The position numbers were made by a program, and so were the translations under genes. Under the pieces are notes generated by a model that was not told the origin of the DNA, did not search any database, and saw nothing but the letters and a program-made list of their open reading frames with translations. Positions 14,068 to 21,633 of a stretch of 30,470 bases of DNA are shown here, one piece after another (position 1 is the first letter of the stretch; each line of letters starts with the position of its first letter). Source of the DNA: a virus; the IMG/VR virus record IMGVR_UViG_3300025132_000187, positions 1 through 30,470 of that record; one strand, written 5' to 3'.

Positions 14068-15012
14068 TCACACCTCCTGAACGTAAGACGAGGTATCGAT
14101 GTTTTTACCAAGTTTTATTAGGTTGCCATTGGTGTCAATAGGGAAATCCCAGTCTCCATTCAAATCAACCATTTCTTCGATAGATTGAGGATATGAAGAT
14201 TCATCTAAACTAGTGATGTCGGTAACCCAATTATAATACCTATTGTCACTGAGTGCTTCCCAATAGTTACCGTATCTCTTGCCACCACGAACTCTGGCAT
14301 TTGTTCCTGTCTTGTCTGTCAGGATCAAGATCGCAGGAGGATTCCATGGCATGTAGGGTTTCAGTTTTCCAGAAAAATACATATTCATTTTTAAAGTAAA
14401 GTGGTCTTCAAAGTTAGTCTCCCCTGAAAACTTACTTTTATCCATTTCCCAACCCCCTACTTGCTTGGCAAATTCTGTCTTCATGAAAGAATCTCCTGCG
14501 CCGCCGATTCTCCTTGAATTATCAACAGCAAAAGTATTGTCTTCTGTGGCGTAGTGATCAGTAAACGAGGACTGGTGTAGTCTTACTTTTCTCTGCGCAT
14601 CTAGAACAACAGATCCAACATCGTCTCTATCCTCAAACAATTCTACATACGAATTAACCCAACCTTTTCTAACAAATTGCATGTCACCTTGTAGTGGCAC
14701 AAAGTATTCGCCTTCAGTATGCTCTAGTACTAGATTTAAAGCGCCAGCGAATGCATTCATGTGCTCAGTATCTTGATAAAAGTCTACATCTTTTTTGTTT
14801 TCGTTTCTATAGTCTTCTTGGTTGATAACTAACCAACCTCTGTCTTTTAACGTCTCTAGATATTCTTTTGTGCCTGGTTCGGCGGAATTGTCATCAATGC
14901 AAATATATTGGGTGTCTGGATAGTCTTTTGTTGATTCCATCAGTGATTCCGCACAACTCTTAAGGTAAAAGAGTCTATTGTAGTTTATAATTCCGAAAGT
15001 AACTTTGGACAT
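14068..15012 (-). CDS. Family 2-like glycosyltransferase
   Basis: A 314-residue GT-A fold protein. The N terminus VTFGIINYNRLFYLKSCAES is a typical family 2 start; ICIDDNSAEPGTKEYL (about 37-52) gives the nucleotide-binding Asp pair; YFVPLQGDMQFVRKGWV (near 103-119) has GDM in place of the usual DxD metal site; and a later VGGWEM ... ETNFEDHFTLKMN segment resembles the acceptor-side ED motif. It should move a sugar from a nucleotide donor to an acceptor in the host cytoplasm. It is the first gene of the sugar cassette, preceded by a sigma70-like promoter at 15040-15068 and GGAG ribosome binding site. The acceptor (virion protein, lipopolysaccharide or DNA) cannot be told. Confidence 0.83.
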   Translation of the reverse strand: MSKVTFGIINYNRLFYLKSCAESLMESTKDYPDTQYICIDDNSAEPGTKEYLETLKDRGWLVINQEDYRNENKKDVDFYQDTEHMNAFAGALNLVLEHTEGEYFVPLQGDMQFVRKGWVNSYVELFEDRDDVGSVVLDAQRKVRLHQSSFTDHYATEDNTFAVDNSRRIGGAGDSFMKTEFAKQVGGWEMDKSKFSGETNFEDHFTLKMNMYFSGKLKPYMPWNPPAILILTDKTGTNARVRGGKRYGNYWEALSDNRYYNWVTDITSLDESSYPQSIEEMVDLNGDWDFPIDTNGNLIKLGKNIDTSSYVQEV

Positions 15013-15039
15013 TATTTCTCCTTTATTTAGTGTTGTTTT

Positions 15040-15068
15040 ATTATATCAATAATTAGAATTTTTTTCAA
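15040..15068 (-). promoter_or_regulatory. Near-consensus sigma70 promoter for sugar cassette
   Basis: Minus strand: TTGAAA (15063-15068), a 17-base spacer, then TATAAT (15040-15045) with an extended TGA immediately before it (15046-15048). Transcription would start near 15033, about 20 bases before the glycosyltransferase ATG. The promoter overlaps the last codons of the bS21-like gene. Confidence 0.72.
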
Positions 15069-15273
15069 GGTATTTTCTAGTTGATTCTTGAGATAATTTC
15101 TTTTTTCTCTCTTTCTTCAACTTTCTAGTTTCTGATTTTGAGATGAATCTGCTTTTTTTTCTAACCTTGTCGATGAGTCCTTCTTTCTTCGTCTTCTTGA
15201 CGAAGCGTCTAATCATCCTCATTTGATCTTCGTTGTTTCTTGGCCTTACATCAAAATTTACTGCTTTTCCCAT
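15046..15273 (-). CDS. rpsU: Ribosomal protein bS21 homologue
   Basis: A 75-residue very basic protein. FDVRPRNNEDQMRMIRRFVK aligns with the conserved bS21 N terminus (acidic NE, then a helix with RRF), followed by KKEGLIDKVRKKSRFISKSE (bS21: K.aGvL.EvRrRefyeKPs) and a Lys/Arg-rich helix KLKKERKKKLSQESTRKY. Length agrees with bacterial bS21 (about 70). In bacteria bS21 sits on the 30S platform next to the anti-Shine-Dalgarno end of 16S rRNA and is needed for initiation on many mRNAs. Phage-encoded bS21 has been reported from marine phages and is thought to replace the host protein on ribosomes. Here it follows the prohead genes by 10 bases, with AAAGGA before the ATG. The sugar-cassette promoter lies in its 3' end. 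Confidence 0.85.
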   Translation of the reverse strand: MGKAVNFDVRPRNNEDQMRMIRRFVKKTKKEGLIDKVRKKSRFISKSETRKLKKERKKKLSQESTRKYLEKNSNY

Positions 15274-15283
15274 TTTTTATCCT

Positions 15284-15706
15284 TTACTTTAGAGCGTTCC
15301 ACTTTTTACCAAAAGCGCCCATTAATCCATCGATATTAATTCCCTTATCCTTTGGGTCGATATTTGCCATAGGACCTTGTGATGCAGGTTCACCGCCTGA
15401 AGTCGAAAGCGGTTCAGTGCCTTCGAAAATATCAACTCCACCATAAGCGTCGGTGCCGATTGCGTTCAACATCTTGCTTCTAGTTTCTTGCAATCTTTTT
15501 GATACCCTTTCTCGTGTTTCGTTTTGTTCGTGGACAAAATCTACTTCTGTTCTTGCCTCTTGAATAACAGGACCCTGTCCAATACCAGAGGCGACCTCTG
15601 CAACCAAGGTAGATAAAACCCCTTCTTCAAAAATTGCTTCTTTTATACATTCCATTATAAGCGGTTTTAGGACTTTTTTTAATTTAGTTATTTCTTCTGT
15701 TTTCAT
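15284..15706 (-). CDS. Conserved unknown prohead-region protein
   Basis: A 140-residue protein. Its N-terminal amphipathic helix (LKKVLKPLIMECIKEAIFEE) is followed by a charged coil (HEQNETRERVSKRLQETRSK) and MLNAIGTDAYGGVDIFEGTE, and it ends in a short block GLMGAFGKKWNALK. Comparable proteins seem to accompany protease genes in marine T4-like phages, but I know of no function. Start ATG at 15706 overlaps the protease stop as ATGA, so translation is coupled to the protease. T4 has small core proteins gp67 and gp68 near gene 21; a similar internal core role is possible but unproven. Confidence 0.78.
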   Translation of the reverse strand: MKTEEITKLKKVLKPLIMECIKEAIFEEGVLSTLVAEVASGIGQGPVIQEARTEVDFVHEQNETRERVSKRLQETRSKMLNAIGTDAYGGVDIFEGTEPLSTSGGEPASQGPMANIDPKDKGINIDGLMGAFGKKWNALK

Positions 15707-16305
15707 TTTTTCCTCAAAATATCAATCATCAATCTATTAATCTTATCTTCTCTTGTTAGTGTCTTAGACATGTCACGCGACTCATGAACCTGGGACATAA
15801 TTGCACCTGGTGTGGACGGGTCTGAAACCATATCAAAACATATTAACTGAAAATCGTCTTCTACTAGGGTAACACCGTCTTGCTCCGTTACAGACCCCAT
15901 TCCTCTAGAAGATATACCACAAGGAATGTTACACTCTACAAGATTTTTAAGAATTTGACCAGAAGGTGTTGGCAAAACTTCAATCTTACCCATTACTTTC
16001 TGTCCGTCCATCCATATTTCAGTTACAAGATGTGAAGCATTCTGCAAGTTAATAACAGACGACTCAGGGTGGTCGAGTTCCCCTAGTGCTCTACGCTGCT
16101 CTACTAGTTTACTATATCTGGCGACCTCTCTTTCCAAAAGGGCGTGAGGGTACATCCTGCCGTTGGCATTTTTAGTTTCTGACATTTGCATTACGCCAGT
16201 TAAGATTGTCGCTCCATTAGCGACTCTTCTCTTTTCCTCTTCAGTGAGCAGGTCTTGACAAACGCCGCCATCACATAATTCAAAATATTCCCTCAATAGT
16301 TTCAT
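15703..16305 (-). CDS. 21: Prohead core protease (T4 gp21-like)
   Basis: A 200-residue serine protease of the herpes/phage prohead protease fold. Diagnostic segments are TGVMQMSETKNANGRMYPHA (T4: GIFMQAEVVNRNKRLYP), ALGELDHPES with catalytic His79, and PCGISSRGMGSVTE with the catalytic Ser at 132/133. It digests the scaffold and removes the propeptide of the capsid protein at L/I-x-E sites. The ATG at 16305 is chosen because GAGGAAT stands 5 bases before it; a GTG at 16329 would add eight residues but has no ribosome binding site. It ends in ATGA overlap with the next gene. Length matches T4 gp21 (212). Confidence 0.94.
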   Translation of the reverse strand: MKLLREYFELCDGGVCQDLLTEEEKRRVANGATILTGVMQMSETKNANGRMYPHALLEREVARYSKLVEQRRALGELDHPESSVINLQNASHLVTEIWMDGQKVMGKIEVLPTPSGQILKNLVECNIPCGISSRGMGSVTEQDGVTLVEDDFQLICFDMVSDPSTPGAIMSQVHESRDMSKTLTREDKINRLMIDILRKK

Positions 16306-16338
16306 AGTATTCCTCGTTGCGGGGGCCACCCGCCTCAG

Positions 16339-16389
16339 CTACTTACCTGTGCAGCATCTTCTAACTCGTTGCAACATCCAACGTTTCAT
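16339..16389 (-). CDS. Possible 16-residue leader peptide upstream of protease
   Basis: A short reading frame MKRWMLQRVRRCCTGK overlaps the stop of the membrane protein gene as ATGA and has GAGGAG five bases before its ATG, so it would be translated by coupling. It is Arg/Cys-rich and ends 33 bases before the protease start. The spacer contains a GCGGG...CCCGC hairpin and a repeat of GCAACGAG. It could be a regulatory leader peptide or chance. Confidence 0.35.
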   Translation of the reverse strand: MKRWMLQRVRRCCTGK

Positions 16390-16691
16390 AATAACTCCTC
16401 AAAATTATGCCTTATTTGAAGTCCATCATCTCCCACTAGCATACTACCGTAGTAACACACAATCGAAGAATAGCAACCTAAAATAAATCCAGTGACCAAA
16501 GAATGGTCAAATGTAAATAGTTCAGTAAGCGGGCTTAACGCCCACAAAAACACCCCTGTCCAAAACCCAGTGCACATAGGGCACTTGAACAAGTCTCCAA
16601 ACCACCCACTCTTCGGTCTTACCTTATTAAAAATCTTTCCGTAAACTAAAATTTGTGTCATACCAATACAAGATATTGTGTATACTATCAT
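16386..16691 (-). CDS. Small membrane protein with CPMCTGFW motif (DUF1360-like)
   Basis: A 101-residue protein with three likely membrane segments (about 2-19, 41-57, 65-85). The segment after the first helix reads FKCPMCTGFWTGVFLWAL; a cytoplasmic CPxCxGFWxG at the start of a membrane helix is characteristic of DUF1360-type small membrane proteins. Function of that family is unknown; the Cys pair might bind metal. ATG at 16691 overlaps the upstream stop as ATGA. Its place inside the prohead gene cluster is odd, since head assembly genes rarely include integral membrane proteins; a role at the membrane site where T4-type proheads initiate is speculative. Confidence 0.76.
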   Translation of the reverse strand: MIVYTISCIGMTQILVYGKIFNKVRPKSGWFGDLFKCPMCTGFWTGVFLWALSPLTELFTFDHSLVTGFILGCYSSIVCYYGSMLVGDDGLQIRHNFEELL

Positions 16692-17251
16692 CGCTTCTCC
16701 GCTATTTCTCTCAAAATCGAATACATGTACTGGTAACCATATGGTCTAACTTGATGATCCATGCTGCCTTTCTTTTCTCTTTGCGGCACTTCGCCAAGTT
16801 CAGTTGTATCTTCTGACTCTGGATCTAAGAAGAATTGTTGCAAATCGTTAGAATACGCAGATCTAGCTTTGATGTTGGGTTCCTCTTCTTGCAAGAAGTT
16901 GTAAATTTCTAACAACGTCGACTGATATGCAGACACGCCGTCTATAGACGACTGAAGTACGTCTGCCTCCAAAGAAGAGTAAAAGGCACCTGATTTTATT
17001 GAAGACCTATTAATTATGCCTGTGTTACTGAGATGATATAACAAGGTCTCCTGGGTGTTATAGGTCTCCATCATACTACTTTTCTTAGGAAATGTCGTAA
17101 CTTTAGATTTTTCTTTTGACACAACAATGTCAATTAGATCGTGGTCTAAAATCATGAGGTCACCATCCAAAGACCTTCTTGCCTCAAAGGTAACAGTTTT
17201 TACAATCTCTTCATTGCTAGTGTCTGCTTTGACAATATTAATTTTTAACAT
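16688..17251 (-). CDS. Conserved unknown protein of portal-protease interval
   Basis: A 187-residue protein with no motif I can assign. The N terminus has a small beta unit (TVTFEARRSLDGDLMILDHD, then LIDIVVSKEKSKVTTFPK) and the rest is helical and charged, ending RPYGYQYMYSILREIAEK. ATG at 17251 lies inside the end of the upstream gene (14-base overlap) and its stop forms ATGA with the membrane protein gene. The place between portal and protease matches small prohead core genes in T4, but no similarity to gp67/gp68 is visible. Confidence 0.75.
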   Translation of the reverse strand: MLKINIVKADTSNEEIVKTVTFEARRSLDGDLMILDHDLIDIVVSKEKSKVTTFPKKSSMMETYNTQETLLYHLSNTGIINRSSIKSGAFYSSLEADVLQSSIDGVSAYQSTLLEIYNFLQEEEPNIKARSAYSNDLQQFFLDPESEDTTELGEVPQREKKGSMDHQVRPYGYQYMYSILREIAEKR

Positions 17252-18056
17252 TTTCTAACTCTCTTACCAGTTGCTGGACCATCAGAACTTGTGAAATTAA
17301 AGCATCATCTATTTCTTTAGTGCGGTACCCCTCAAGTGTTTCTGAAATTTTTTGGTATTTTTCGTGCATATCGTTATTCTCAAGAATATCGTCTTCCTTG
17401 AAGGATTCTAGCCTAACCTTCAATGACCCTATGTGCTCATTGAGATAACTCTTAAGAGATAAAGAGTTGTCTGCAAATGAAGCAATGTAATTGGTTAGCA
17501 AATCTTTCTGCTCAGAGGGAAGTTCAGAGTATTTTTCATTAAACTTAGATACAAAAGTCTTATAGGTCAACTGATCTATATGTCTAATTTCTTTTTCACC
17601 CTCTATAACACTCAACCCTTCAATGATTCTATTTTCAAGTATCATCTTTTCTTTCATTGTAGTCTTGTTATTAAATAGATTATAAACTGTTGCTAATTCT
17701 TTGTAGTTCGGGACAAAGTTGCCAAACACATTGGGTGAAATATTGTAGTTGATCTTTTTAATTAGCGCGTTCTGTTCTTTAAAAATTTGAGCTTTATTAA
17801 GCGTCTCATACCTCCGCTTTGCCTCTTGTAAAACTCTAAGGGATGAGTCCTTGTCCAGTCCACTGGTTTGAAGTATTTCTTTGTAAATTTGCAGTTCTTT
17901 AAAAAGATTGGTTTTCTTAGAAAAGTGCTCCTTTATGATAGATTTTACTACTTTTTGTCTTTGCGCATTGTTCTTAAGCACTGACTTAAGATACTCTCTT
18001 GTTAATACTTCGAACAAAAATCCAGTGTTTCGCTTTTTATTATGTTTTAGTCTCAT
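17238..18056 (-). CDS. Conserved helical protein following portal, probable head-assembly role
   Basis: A 272-residue, Lys/Glu-rich, almost entirely helical protein beginning MRLKHNKKRNTGFLFEVLTR. Notable segments are YNISPNVFGNFVPNYKELATVYNLFN in the middle and repeated charged helices that may pack as a bundle or coiled coil. ATG at 18056 is preferred (AGGA 9 bases upstream, 17-base overlap with portal); a TTG at 18086 would extend it by ten residues into the portal gene. Proteins of this kind sit beside gp20 in marine T4-like phages, but I know of no assigned role. Function is unknown beyond likely virion assembly. Confidence 0.75.
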   Translation of the reverse strand: MRLKHNKKRNTGFLFEVLTREYLKSVLKNNAQRQKVVKSIIKEHFSKKTNLFKELQIYKEILQTSGLDKDSSLRVLQEAKRRYETLNKAQIFKEQNALIKKINYNISPNVFGNFVPNYKELATVYNLFNNKTTMKEKMILENRIIEGLSVIEGEKEIRHIDQLTYKTFVSKFNEKYSELPSEQKDLLTNYIASFADNSLSLKSYLNEHIGSLKVRLESFKEDDILENNDMHEKYQKISETLEGYRTKEIDDALISQVLMVQQLVRELENVKN

Positions 18057-20040
18057 TTTTAGTGTTCCTATTATTAAGTCCTTCAAGTAATTTTGCCACC
18101 TCGTTGTTAAGTGTAAAAATCTTGTTTTCTTCTATATTATAACTAGTGTCTAGACCTTTCGAATCGCCCTGCTTATCTTGTTCATAGATACCCTTCGCGA
18201 AAGTGTCTAGTTTTTTCTTGCCTGGTAGTCCCTTTGCAGCATAGGACTGACGGCGAGGTCCAGAGTCTTTTCTCCTGTCAGGACCATCAACCTTAACATG
18301 TATCTTGCCCTTAGCTCTTCTACCCTTAGCAACCATGTCGTCAAGATCCTCCCTTGATCCTGGTGCTGCTAAAAGAGGTGAATCATCCGTGCCTGCGTCT
18401 TCTGGTGGCGCTTCTGCTGTGGCGTCATCCGCTGGGGCACCTCCAAGGTCTTCAAGTCCACCAGTTGTGTCTATACCCTCACCACCTTCTCCGCCAGTAC
18501 CAAGGTCACCACCAAGAATGTCTTCTTCGCCGCCCAATCCTTCGCCAGGACCAGTGACTTCTGCCTGGGCGCGCTCTGCGACTGCCTCAAGCATAGAATC
18601 AAATTGCCTATCATAGTAAAGTTGTCTCTGGTTCTTAACAAATTCTTCTTCAGTCATATTGAACAAGTGTGAAGCGATCCACTGTCTACTAAAATACCCC
18701 TCTGTTGCAGCAGAAGCGACATCAAATTTAGTTTTCCAGTGCTCCAGTTCTTGCAACTCTGCAATCTTTGAAGGATTGTTCAGCCTCAACTTGAACGATA
18801 TAAGATCTTCACCCCTAAATCCAAGCGTATAGAGGTGCACAATACCAATCTTTTCCAATTCTGTTACGATAGATCTTTGCAGTCTCTGCACCGTTCTTGC
18901 AAATCGAATATCTTTCTGTGCCAAAGTTGTGGCATCTTCGCCGCCACCTGCTTCAGCATTGGTGTTGGAAAGATAAGATCCAGGTATCTTCAAAGAAGAG
19001 AACAGTTTGTCTCTAAGATACTTTACGTCATCAATGTCGCCAGTATAAGTTCCACCTGGTAAACTTTCGATTCTTGACGATGACCCTGCACGAGTTGGGA
19101 CAAAATAATCCTCGTCAACAGACATGGGATTATACCTTAAGTCAACTCGTCCCGAGTTTTGATCAACAATCTGGTTTCTCTTCATCGAAGTCATGACCTT
19201 CTGCATATACTGTTCGATATCTTGAGGAGGTATATTCCCAACATCAATGTAGAAAACGCGCCTTTCAGGAGATCTCACGATCCTATAAGCCATCATTGCG
19301 TCTTCAATAAGAGTTAACTGTCTCCATATTCTTCTAGATGCCTCTAGGACAGATGTTCCGTATGGAGCATATTTGTCGTTACCAAGAATTCTAAAATGGC
19401 CCATCTGCCAGTTTTCAAATGTTAGTCCAGCGGAGTTCCATTGAAACTGACAGTAGTTTGGGTTTGTCTTGTCTTCGCCTTCCAACCTTTCTATTTCCTG
19501 TCCAGGTAGTCCAATGACACTCTTAACACCCATAACATCATCGAGATCAAGGTAGAGGAAAAAGTCTCCATACTTACACATTGTCCTGCACCACCCAAAA
19601 AGATTGAATTCTACATTCATGACACTATAGTACAGAGAGTGAAGTATGCTTTTGATTTCTTGATTTCCACAGTCAATAGTCATCAATGGTTGTAGGACAC
19701 TGTGTGTTGTCATTTCGTCTGCGTATATGTCGAGTGCAGCATTGATCTCTGGGGTATATTCCATTTGATCAAAATCTACATACCTCTCTAACCTATTCTG
19801 ACTATTCTGTGCTCCGCTGTACAAACCAGAAAATGGATTGTAGTCCATTCTCTTAAATTGTTTACCACTTGCAGAAGTGAATCGTTGAGCGTAAGCATCT
19901 AGTTGCCGCCTTTTTAGTCTTCTGGCTGTCTGTGTCCTATAATTTACAATAGGTCCAGACAGCAATCTCGTTAATTTCTTAAACAGAGTACTCTGAGCGT
20001 TCTTTGTATTGTTCTGTTTTTTACTGGGTCTATTTGCCAT
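18040..20040 (-). CDS. 20: Portal vertex protein (T4 gp20-like)
   Basis: A 666-residue portal subunit (T4 gp20 is 524). Landmarks are YTPEINAALDIYADEM near 95-110, MCKYGDFFLYLDLDD near 155-170, APYGTSVLEASRRIWRQLTL, the hallmark IVRSPERRVFYIDVGNIPPQ (near 256-275), and LPGGTYTGDIDDVKYLRDKL with SLKIPGSYL. Twelve subunits form the dodecameric ring through which DNA enters, and the ring nucleates the prohead. Extra length is a low-complexity C-terminal extension (about 480-590) rich in Gly/Glu/Asp/Pro, then a basic tail. It follows the terminase gene after 6 bases, with GGGATA before ATG. Confidence 0.97.
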   Translation of the reverse strand: MANRPSKKQNNTKNAQSTLFKKLTRLLSGPIVNYRTQTARRLKRRQLDAYAQRFTSASGKQFKRMDYNPFSGLYSGAQNSQNRLERYVDFDQMEYTPEINAALDIYADEMTTHSVLQPLMTIDCGNQEIKSILHSLYYSVMNVEFNLFGWCRTMCKYGDFFLYLDLDDVMGVKSVIGLPGQEIERLEGEDKTNPNYCQFQWNSAGLTFENWQMGHFRILGNDKYAPYGTSVLEASRRIWRQLTLIEDAMMAYRIVRSPERRVFYIDVGNIPPQDIEQYMQKVMTSMKRNQIVDQNSGRVDLRYNPMSVDEDYFVPTRAGSSSRIESLPGGTYTGDIDDVKYLRDKLFSSLKIPGSYLSNTNAEAGGGEDATTLAQKDIRFARTVQRLQRSIVTELEKIGIVHLYTLGFRGEDLISFKLRLNNPSKIAELQELEHWKTKFDVASAATEGYFSRQWIASHLFNMTEEEFVKNQRQLYYDRQFDSMLEAVAERAQAEVTGPGEGLGGEEDILGGDLGTGGEGGEGIDTTGGLEDLGGAPADDATAEAPPEDAGTDDSPLLAAPGSREDLDDMVAKGRRAKGKIHVKVDGPDRRKDSGPRRQSYAAKGLPGKKKLDTFAKGIYEQDKQGDSKGLDTSYNIEENKIFTLNNEVAKLLEGLNNRNTKNETKT

Positions 20041-20046
20041 TTTTTA

Positions 20047-21633
20047 TTATCCCTTAAACAACCATGGAAACTGTTCAACTGTATTTTTGTGCTTGTTTTG
20101 CTTGTCAAAAACACCGTCGCCTTTGTATCCTTGCATGCCTTTAATTGTTGTGTTTATTTTCGTCTTTGCTGATACCATTGTAGCAAGAAATGCTTTGTTA
20201 TATTCTATATTTCTTTTATTCTCTATCAAAGCAGTATCCCTAACCCAACATCCAATGGCGCACGCCATAATAAGATCGTCATTGTATGACCTCATCGCCT
20301 CTGGTCTTCCATTGTTCCAAACAAATGTCTTCATCTCGTTGTACAACCGAGGCGAATTTATGATAATTAGTTCATTTCTTACAAATTCTTCCAACTTTGC
20401 CACAATCAACGGTCTTGTTTTTTGACTAGTGGTAAATCCCGCTATAGCATTCGAAGCTGCTTCGGCAGTAACTTGGTCCACATATTCGTGCGTTGACTTA
20501 ATTGAATGATAGATATTGGGGTATGCCATATCTTTTAATTTTTCTATAACTGCAAAACCAACTGTATTGTTCTCAACAACAATCATGCAATCGCCGTACT
20601 CTCTACCTGCGTCAAACATTATTTTTGAAAACAAGTCTGGTGTAACTCGACCCTGATATTCAGCAACAATCTCCATGGTCAAAGTATCAAAGACGTGGAA
20701 AACAGAGTAATCCTTACCATCACCTCTAGCAACATCCGCGCTCAACAGATACGGCACATTTGACTCTGGTTCTTTCCAGATCCAATAGTTCCTATCAAAT
20801 CCAGTCTTATATTTTGGATCAGAAACAAAAGAAGATATGCTACTCATCTTCTCGGGGTGAAACACCGTCTCGCCTGACATGTTGAAGTTGCACTCTAACT
20901 CTTGTGCAATCTGTCTAGACGACATGTTTTTGGTCTCTTTCTCGAACCACTCCATGTCCCTATCTGGATGGACATCCCAAGGCAACGTCATTGGTTTAAA
21001 GTCATTAGCACTAGCGTCTGCGTCTACGAAGGTTTTGTGAAACCAGTTACCAACACCATTTGGAGTAGAAAGTGCAATGCAGCGGCCGCCAGTTGAAAGC
21101 GTTGGGTACAACCCAGTCCACAACTCATCTAACCCCTCGACGTGTGCAGCCTCATCAATTACCAACAGGGATAGCGCTTCTGATCTACCTGCATCACTAG
21201 AAGTCGAAGATGCTTTAATTTGCGATCCGTTATCTAACTCAAAGGACGTTCTATTATCAATTGAAACATTGGCAATTCTTATCCATTCTGGGCAGTTTTT
21301 TAATATTGATTTGACCTTTTTAACAAGATTTGCTGCCGTGCCAAACTTGGTTGCCAAAACTAATACATTCTTTTCTTTGTGAAACAACATCATCCACACA
21401 ATGTAAGCAGCAGTAACTGTAGATAGTCCCAATTGTCTTGCTTTTAGTACGACGTTAAATCTGTTTGCTTCAAAATTTTTCAAGGCTTCTTTTTGAAAGG
21501 GATAAGTCTTAAACGGTATCAACCCCTTCATTGGGTGTGTTATCTTGGCATAATTAGTTATGAAATAATCGGGATCTCTACCAGACTTGACTATTTCTTT
21601 CATGATTTGCTTTTTGGTTAAAACAGAAGTCAT
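20047..21633 (-). CDS. 17: Terminase large subunit (T4 gp17-like packaging ATPase/nuclease)
   Basis: A 528-residue protein with both terminase domains. The ATPase domain has an adenine-binding YPFQKEAL (44-51), Walker A variant ARQLGLST (65-72), Walker B LLVIDE (156-161) and coupling motif ALSTPNG (187-193). The RNase H-like nuclease has acidic residues in SADVARGDGKDYS (Asp300), IVVENNTVG (Glu354) and YNDDLIMA (Asp452/453). It cuts concatemeric DNA and pumps it into the prohead through the portal encoded next. ATG at 21633 overlaps the preceding stop as ATGA. In T4 the sheath and tube genes 18 and 19 lie between 17 and 20; here the two are adjacent. Confidence 0.97.
   Translation of the reverse strand: MTSVLTKKQIMKEIVKSGRDPDYFITNYAKITHPMKGLIPFKTYPFQKEALKNFEANRFNVVLKARQLGLSTVTAAYIVWMMLFHKEKNVLVLATKFGTAANLVKKVKSILKNCPEWIRIANVSIDNRTSFELDNGSQIKASSTSSDAGRSEALSLLVIDEAAHVEGLDELWTGLYPTLSTGGRCIALSTPNGVGNWFHKTFVDADASANDFKPMTLPWDVHPDRDMEWFEKETKNMSSRQIAQELECNFNMSGETVFHPEKMSSISSFVSDPKYKTGFDRNYWIWKEPESNVPYLLSADVARGDGKDYSVFHVFDTLTMEIVAEYQGRVTPDLFSKIMFDAGREYGDCMIVVENNTVGFAVIEKLKDMAYPNIYHSIKSTHEYVDQVTAEAASNAIAGFTTSQKTRPLIVAKLEEFVRNELIIINSPRLYNEMKTFVWNNGRPEAMRSYNDDLIMACAIGCWVRDTALIENKRNIEYNKAFLATMVSAKTKINTTIKGMQGYKGDGVFDKQNKHKNTVEQFPWLFKG

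Noticed and set aside
15023-15029. CTAAATA on the minus strand before the glycosyltransferase, like late promoter motifs of some marine myoviruses
   Set aside because: Transcription from it would start at or after the ribosome binding site. The sigma70-like promoter at 15040-15068 is better placed.
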